From Tubulanus polymorphus (Eukaryota > Nemertea > Palaeonemertea > Tubulaniformes > Tubulanidae), in the NCBI RefSeq assembly GCF_964204645.1, contig NC_134029.1, forward strand, positions 12,702,850 through 12,766,849: DNA of 64,000 nt. The letters run 5' to 3'. Positions 63,272 to 64,000 of the stretch are shown here, piece by piece; within the stretch, counting starts at the first letter, position 1; each line of letters opens with the position of its first letter. The notes beneath the pieces are model-generated. The model had not been told where the DNA came from, ran no database searches, and saw only the letters and a list, made by a program, of their open reading frames with translations. Position numbers and translations under genes: made by a program.

Positions 63272-63619
63272 TTTAATACTATATTTTTTATTAAAATTGA
63301 TTTTAGAAGTTCAATGATTTAAATGTTATTCATATATATGAATATTTTAAGAGTAATAGGGGTAATAGGCTTTCGGGTTAAAGGTTGAACGGGCGGGTGA
63401 GTAAAAAATGAAAAACATAAAAATAATAACAATTTCTACTTGAATTAGGAGTGAAACTCATAAAAATGAAAAATAAATTCGAGCGTGTGAGAATTTATTT
63501 TTCATTTTTATGAGTTTCGCGAGTAATTCAAGTAGAAATTGTTATTATTTTTATGTTTTTCATTTTTTACGAGCTCGACCGTTCGACCTTTGATCTGAAA
63601 GCCTATTACCCCTATTACT
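63158..63619 (-). repeat. Right TIR of Polinton C (462 bp)
   Basis: Mirror of 46,326-46,772 with the palindrome at 63,352-63,619 as its tip. Substitutions between the two TIRs are few, which suggests recent insertion or TIR homogenisation. Confidence 0.9.
63352..63619. repeat. Terminal palindrome of Polinton C, right (268 bp)
   Basis: Starts AGTAATAGGGG and ends CCCCTATTACT. Its outer arm has the CAGATCAAAGGTCGAACGG version and the inner arm the GGGTTAAAGGTTGAACGGG version, the same order, outside to inside, as on the left. Confidence 0.9.
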
Positions 63620-63625
63620 GCTAGT
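63620..63625. repeat. Target-site duplication of Polinton C, right
   Basis: GCTAGT, identical to 46,320-46,325. Removing C and one copy restores the continuous TIR of B as seen at its left end, apart from a few substitutions. Confidence 0.9.
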
Positions 63626-64000
63626 GTAATAGGGAATACTCAACTGTGATTGGATAGAGTAATACTCAACTGTGATTGGATAGATTAATAGTAAAATACT
63701 CAACTGTGATTGGCTGGAAATACTCAACTGTGATTGGATAGAGTAATAGGGAATATTCAACTGTGATTGGCTGGAGATACTCAACTGTGATTGGCTAGAG
63801 TAATACTCAACTGTGATTGGCTAATGTAGTTTTCTAGATGGATGGTTCTAGAATCAACATGTAATACGCAATACTCAACGTGTTGAGGCTTGTAAATTAT
63901 GAGACTTGTGATTAGATAGAGTAATAGGGGTTTAGTTGTTTCATATCAAAGGTTGAGAGGTTGATAAATTTTCCAAATGTGAAAATAACAATAATTTCTA
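63626..64000 (-). repeat. Right TIR of Polinton B, outer part (cut by window end)
   Basis: Reverse of 34,345-34,752: ACTCAACTGTGATTGGATAG-type CCAAT repeats to 63,919, then from 63,920 AGTAATAGGGGTTTAG, the inner arm of the terminal palindrome. The window ends about where the palindrome turns; the outer arm and the flanking host sequence lie beyond. Confidence 0.85.

Larger units (their letters stand above)
46326..63619 (+). mobile_element. Polinton/Maverick copy C, 17,294 bp, full length
   Basis: Begins AGTAATAGGGG and ends CCCCTATTACT, flanked by GCTAGT duplications. It has TIRs of about 450-460 bp, 11 plus-strand genes (PolB to zinc finger) converging on 5 minus-strand genes (HNH to ATPase), and about 75% A+T. 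Lesions: a frameshift in the coiled-coil gene, and one nonsense codon each in the capsid, integrase and ATPase genes. All other genes are open. It lacks an adenain-type protease gene, which many Polintons have. Confidence 0.95.
34264..64000 (+). mobile_element. Polinton/Maverick copy B, host of nested copy C
   Basis: Starts AGTAATAGGGG at 34,264 and continues to the window end; by symmetry with its left end it should finish about 113 bp beyond. Its own sequence is 34,264-46,325 plus 63,626 onward, with Polinton C in between, inside B's right TIR. Without C it is about 12.5 kb, because about 5.4 kb (the end of PolB through the start of the coiled-coil protein gene) is deleted. Gene order is otherwise that of C. 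PolB, the coiled-coil gene, capsid, integrase, 194-aa and HNH genes carry breaks; the ATPase, zinc-finger and 119-aa genes are open. Confidence 0.9.

Noticed and set aside
46326-63619. A bacterial plasmid, phage or contaminant (protein-primed polymerase, HNH nuclease)
   Set aside because: The element is embedded in host repeats with a target duplication, carries a chromodomain integrase, and its gene set is that of animal Polintons.

Overview
Eukaryotic nuclear DNA, almost certainly from a marine invertebrate. Introns with GT/AG borders, nested transposons of several eukaryotic classes and animal-type Polinton genes all point that way. The tandem-core Helentron-like repeats resemble 'pearl' elements known from bivalves, so a mollusc or other lophotrochozoan is my guess, not a demonstrated fact. 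There is no rRNA, tRNA or CRISPR array. The only recognisable cellular-style gene is a spliced cysteine-cluster gene at 32.8-34.26 kb.

Layout. (1) 1-11,144 is host repeat sediment: nested Helentron-like elements (R1) with a 154-bp tandem core, a Gypsy integrase remnant, a second dispersed repeat (R2), a tandemly duplicated 1.5-1.7-kb unit carrying LINE reverse-transcriptase fragments, and a 31-bp minisatellite. (2) 11,145-29,028 is a decayed Polinton/Maverick (copy A) whose two arms lie inside-out: the PolB-to-capsid arm on the minus strand (11,145-22,400) and the HNH-integrase-ATPase arm on the plus strand (23,429-29,028). Its genes are interrupted by a 1,444-bp TTAA-type transposon and by a hairpin-headed repeat. 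(3) 29,030-34,263 holds tandem repeats, R2/R1 copies and four exons of the cysteine-cluster gene. (4) 34,264 to beyond the window end is Polinton B. It breaks that gene and has lost about 5.4 kb internally. (5) 46,326-63,619 is Polinton C, 17,294 bp, inserted into the right terminal inverted repeat of B with a 6-bp target duplication GCTAGT and AG...CT ends.

How the Polinton works as a unit. C is the reference copy. Its left arm (plus strand) encodes protein-primed family B DNA polymerase, a small acidic-tailed protein, a penton-like protein, four small proteins (three with membrane segments), a 462-aa conserved protein, a coiled-coil/membrane protein, the double-jelly-roll-type major capsid protein and a three-finger zinc protein. 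Its right arm (minus strand) encodes an A32-like packaging ATPase, a chromodomain integrase, two small proteins and an HNH nuclease. The arms converge on palindromes. This is the gene set of a virus-like integrating element: replication, integration and virion morphogenesis. No adenain-type maturation protease is visible. C carries four disabling lesions, so it is young but not intact.

Most interesting points: long imperfect palindromes forming the tips of the TIRs; two classes of motif placed directly before the start codons (a T-run plus TAAATG for virion genes, AATAAAAA for PolB, the small acidic protein and the zinc-finger gene); a roughly 24-bp GC-rich palindromic mini-insert in a different place in each copy, always in frame; a PolB-finger/HNH-tail chimeric ORF created at the TIR; and near-identical element cores carried between quite different termini in B and C.
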